A stretch of 61,601 bases of DNA, taken from NCBI GenBank assembly GCA_013151415.1, contig JAADII010000068.1, positions 1 through 61,601 of the forward strand, read 5' to 3'. Below, one piece after another: positions 59,684-61,601 of this stretch. Positions within the stretch are counted from its first letter, which is position 1, and every line of letters starts with the position of its first letter. The DNA is from Chloroflexota bacterium (GTDB lineage Bacteria > Chloroflexota > Anaerolineae > J102). The notes beneath the pieces are model-generated. The model saw nothing but the letters and a program-made list of their open reading frames with translations, was not told the origin of the DNA and ran no database searches. Position numbers and translations under genes: made by a program.

Positions 59684-60412
59684 ATGTCTGACAAACCCTC
59701 TCCCAAAGACGCAGCCGCGCTGCTGTTTGAACTGCGGCGTCATCGAGAAGTCACTCACCAGCGGGTCCAGGGCAAGGGCCTCTCGCCCGAAATGGCCATG
59801 TTGCGCGCCTGGCAATCGCAGCGCCTGGCCCGCACTCACGCCGACCTTTTGGCCAGCAAACGATATGGCCCGGCCTGCCGCTTCTTTCTCGAAGACATCT
59901 ACGCGCCCAAAGACTTCAGCCAGCGAGACTACGACATCATTCGCATTCACGATTTCATGATGCGCTTTCTGCCGGCCAGGGTCTTGCACACGCTCACCAA
60001 AGCCATCGAATTGCAATCCCTAACCGAGGAGCTAGATCAAAAACTGCTGGATGTTTTGCTAAACCACGTCGGCGTAAGAGATCATATCACCGAAGAGCAA
60101 TACGCGGAAGCCTATCGCCTTTGCGATAACTATGACGAACGAGTGTATCAGATCGAATTGGTCACCCAGATTGGGCGGGGCATCGAACGTCTCGTGCGTT
60201 TGCCGCTCATTGGCTGGACATTGCGCGCCGCGCGTCGTCCCGCGGTCCGCGGCGGATGGGAGGAATTGCAGGGTTTTCTGGAGCGCGGCTATGCCGCCTT
60301 CAAACACATGGGCAAGGCCGATTATTTTTTGAACACCATCGAAAAACGCGAAAAAATACTTTTGGATAATATTTACCAAAACGTTAAAAAGCCTTTCCGA
60401 ATCAATGATTAA
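59684..60412 (+). CDS. FFLEELY-motif-like protein (242 aa)
   Basis: Unknown function. The FFLEDIY sequence at 67-73 within 'YGPACRFFLEDIYAPKDFSQRDYDIIR' resembles the hallmark of the FFLEELY-motif family. The rest is predicted mostly helical with a hydrophobic pocket-like core and no membrane segment or signal peptide. The chain is rich in Arg and Leu, with a C-terminal helix (YFLNTIEKREKILLDNIYQNV). The ATG at 59684 is chosen over an upstream ATG at 59666; there is no clear ribosome-binding site. Stands between the broken DUF3368 gene and rtcA. Confidence 0.75.
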   Translation: MSDKPSPKDAAALLFELRRHREVTHQRVQGKGLSPEMAMLRAWQSQRLARTHADLLASKRYGPACRFFLEDIYAPKDFSQRDYDIIRIHDFMMRFLPARVLHTLTKAIELQSLTEELDQKLLDVLLNHVGVRDHITEEQYAEAYRLCDNYDERVYQIELVTQIGRGIERLVRLPLIGWTLRAARRPAVRGGWEELQGFLERGYAAFKHMGKADYFLNTIEKREKILLDNIYQNVKKPFRIND

Positions 60413-60591
60413 GTGCCGACTATCGATATAATTATGCATTATCGCCGTTTTTGCAAAACGACAATATGCATCGTGCAAAACTCATCTTCATTCCATCGTC
60501 TCATGGTTTCATCGTCTGACCTTGATGATAGAAAACCCTCGGTCTCAGCACGAACTCCGCTAATCCTTGAAGCATTCATCGATATGTCCCC

Positions 60592-61601
60592 ATGATCACC
60601 ATCGACGGCTCGCAGGGCGAAGGCGGCGGGCAAATCCTGCGCAGCAGTTTGACGCTCTCCTTGTTAACGGGCGAAGCGTTGCGCATAAAGCGCATCCGCG
60701 CCGGCCGCAAGAAACCGGGCCTGGCCGCGCAACATCTGGCCGCGGTGGAGGCCGCGCGGCGGATAAGCGACGCCCAGGTCGAGGGCGCGGCCCTGGGATC
60801 GACCTCGCTGCTGTTCCAACCGGGTTCAGTGCGACCAGGCCGATACCGCTTCGACATCGGCACGGCCGGCTCGACTTCCCTCGTGCTCCAAACGATTTTC
60901 TTGCCCCTGGCATTGTGCCCGGCCCCGTCGCAGGTGACCATCACCGGCGGAACGCATGTGCCCTGGAGTCCTTGTTTTCATTATTTACAGCATGTCTGGC
61001 TACCCGCCCTGCAAGAGTTGGGCTTCAAAGCCGAACTCCATTTGGTGTGGGCGGGATTCTATCCCAAAGGCGGGGGCGAGGTCCGCGCCGCCATCCGGCC
61101 GCGGCGAGTGAGCCGAACGTTGAAGATGACGCAACGCGGCGCATTGCGGGGTTTGTGGGGGCTTTCGGCGGTGGCGAATTTGCCCATGAGCATCGCCGCG
61201 CGACAGCGCAAACAGGTGGAGCGACGCTTGAAAGATCGGGTTCCAGAATTGCGGCTGGAGGTGGAATCCCTCCCCGCGCGGGGCAAGGGAACGGTGGTCT
61301 TCCTGAAAGCGTTGGGGGATGGCGTGATGGCCGGGTTCACGGGGTTGGGCGCGCGAGGCAAGCCGGCCGAACGGGTCGCGGACGAGGCCGTGGACGCTCT
61401 GGACGCGTTCCTGGCTACGGACGCGGCCATCGATCCCCATCTGGCCGATCAACTTTTGTTGCCGCTGGCCATCACCGCTGGCGTCTCTTGCTTTTCCACT
61501 TCCCAAATCACGCGACATTTACTCACTCATGCAGACGTGGTGCGCGCCTTTCTTCCGGCCGAGATCGAGATCGAGGGCGAGTTAGGCGAACCGGGATGGG
61601 T
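60592..61601 (+). CDS. rtcA: RNA 3'-terminal phosphate cyclase (3' end outside window)
   Basis: Converts RNA 3'-phosphate ends to 2',3'-cyclic phosphates through a His-AMP intermediate. 336 codons are visible and the frame is open at the right edge, so only a few residues are missing. 'MITIDGSQGEGGGQILRSSLTLSLLTG' is the family start; 'GGTHVPWSPCFHYLQ' and 'GFYPKGGGEVRAAI' follow, and His283 in 'DPHLADQLLLPLAI' matches the catalytic histidine. The usual partner rtcB or a regulator rtcR is not visible. The ATG is preceded by GATATGTCCCC without a good ribosome-binding site. Whether an operon follows cannot be told. Confidence 0.93.
   Translation, partial: MITIDGSQGEGGGQILRSSLTLSLLTGEALRIKRIRAGRKKPGLAAQHLAAVEAARRISDAQVEGAALGSTSLLFQPGSVRPGRYRFDIGTAGSTSLVLQTIFLPLALCPAPSQVTITGGTHVPWSPCFHYLQHVWLPALQELGFKAELHLVWAGFYPKGGGEVRAAIRPRRVSRTLKMTQRGALRGLWGLSAVANLPMSIAARQRKQVERRLKDRVPELRLEVESLPARGKGTVVFLKALGDGVMAGFTGLGARGKPAERVADEAVDALDAFLATDAAIDPHLADQLLLPLAITAGVSCFSTSQITRHLLTHADVVRAFLPAEIEIEGELGEPGW

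Noticed and set aside
1-61601. tRNA, rRNA, tmRNA or IS elements
   Set aside because: Read through on both strands without finding a convincing TPsiC/acceptor pair, rRNA block, transposase or IS-like ends; a dedicated search could still find a divergent tRNA.

Overview
The window is a 61.6 kb piece of a bacterial chromosome of moderately high GC content, densely coded and without rRNA, tRNA, CRISPR arrays, transposases or prophage genes that I can recognise. The best guess for the source is a member of the Chloroflexota, probably Anaerolineae-like. The guess rests on protein families typical of that group: an ECF sigma factor with DUF5667 and DUF5666 proteins, a DUF2723 membrane protein, Pro/Thr-rich linkers, and the 'FFPET...GYP' module in a large glycosidase/amidase. 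This is inference from gene content, not a phylogeny.

Layout. 1-5,000: end of a glycosyltransferase, a small ORF, obgE, nadD, and a convergent M42 peptidase. 4,316-8,883 (minus): a complete polar amino-acid ABC transporter (binding lipoprotein, two permeases, ATPase). 9,269-11,172 (minus): cupin, tsaD and methylmalonyl-CoA epimerase. 11,361-14,917: small accessory genes (DUF2442/DUF4160, a hotdog thioesterase, an MntA/HepT toxin-antitoxin pair, a Nudix hydrolase, DUF4058). 15,883-22,424 (minus): methylmalonyl-CoA mutase catalytic subunit, biotin carrier, biotin carboxylase and carboxyltransferase. With the epimerase these carry propionyl-CoA to succinyl-CoA, but no B12-binding mutase subunit is in the window. 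22,542-27,124: an acyltransferase-like membrane protein, then a heme-type cluster (protoporphyrinogen oxidase, two small membrane proteins, radical SAM/SPASM enzyme). 27,447-30,583: sigma factor, DUF5667 and DUF5666 proteins. 30,767-36,872: phosphoesterase, DUF4349 lipoprotein, DUF2723 protein, MFS transporter, SH3 protein. 37,310-46,134: folK, a very long GH13-like protein, a TrpB2-type synthase, a UPF0175/DUF3368 pair and aspS. 46,361-53,682: a 1,376-residue glycosidase/triple-amidase protein, scpA, an unusual thioredoxin-reductase-like flavoprotein and malic enzyme. 54,282-61,601: hpf, YhhN-like protein, beta-propeller, PflX-type radical SAM enzyme, PH-like protein, a second UPF0175/DUF3368 pair, an FFLEELY-type protein and rtcA (cut by the window end).

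Intergenic DNA is the most unusual part. Several unrelated sequence families share one architecture: short direct repeats of about 6-10 bp in tandem, followed by their inverted complement, so that the whole can fold into a long imperfect hairpin. One abuts the obgE start codon, and one supplies the start codon of an unknown ORF. A separate element of roughly 150-175 bp occurs twice in opposite orientations, and a third dispersed family occurs three times.

Other points for follow-up: both DUF3368 toxin-like genes are broken (one frameshift, one in-frame stop) while their partner genes look intact; two of the three amidase domains of the 1,376-residue protein lack zinc ligands; the thioredoxin-reductase-like protein has lost its CxxC but ends in CEEC; and the predicted aspS leader begins with a terminator-like hairpin. 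I see no clear new defence system or biosynthetic cluster.
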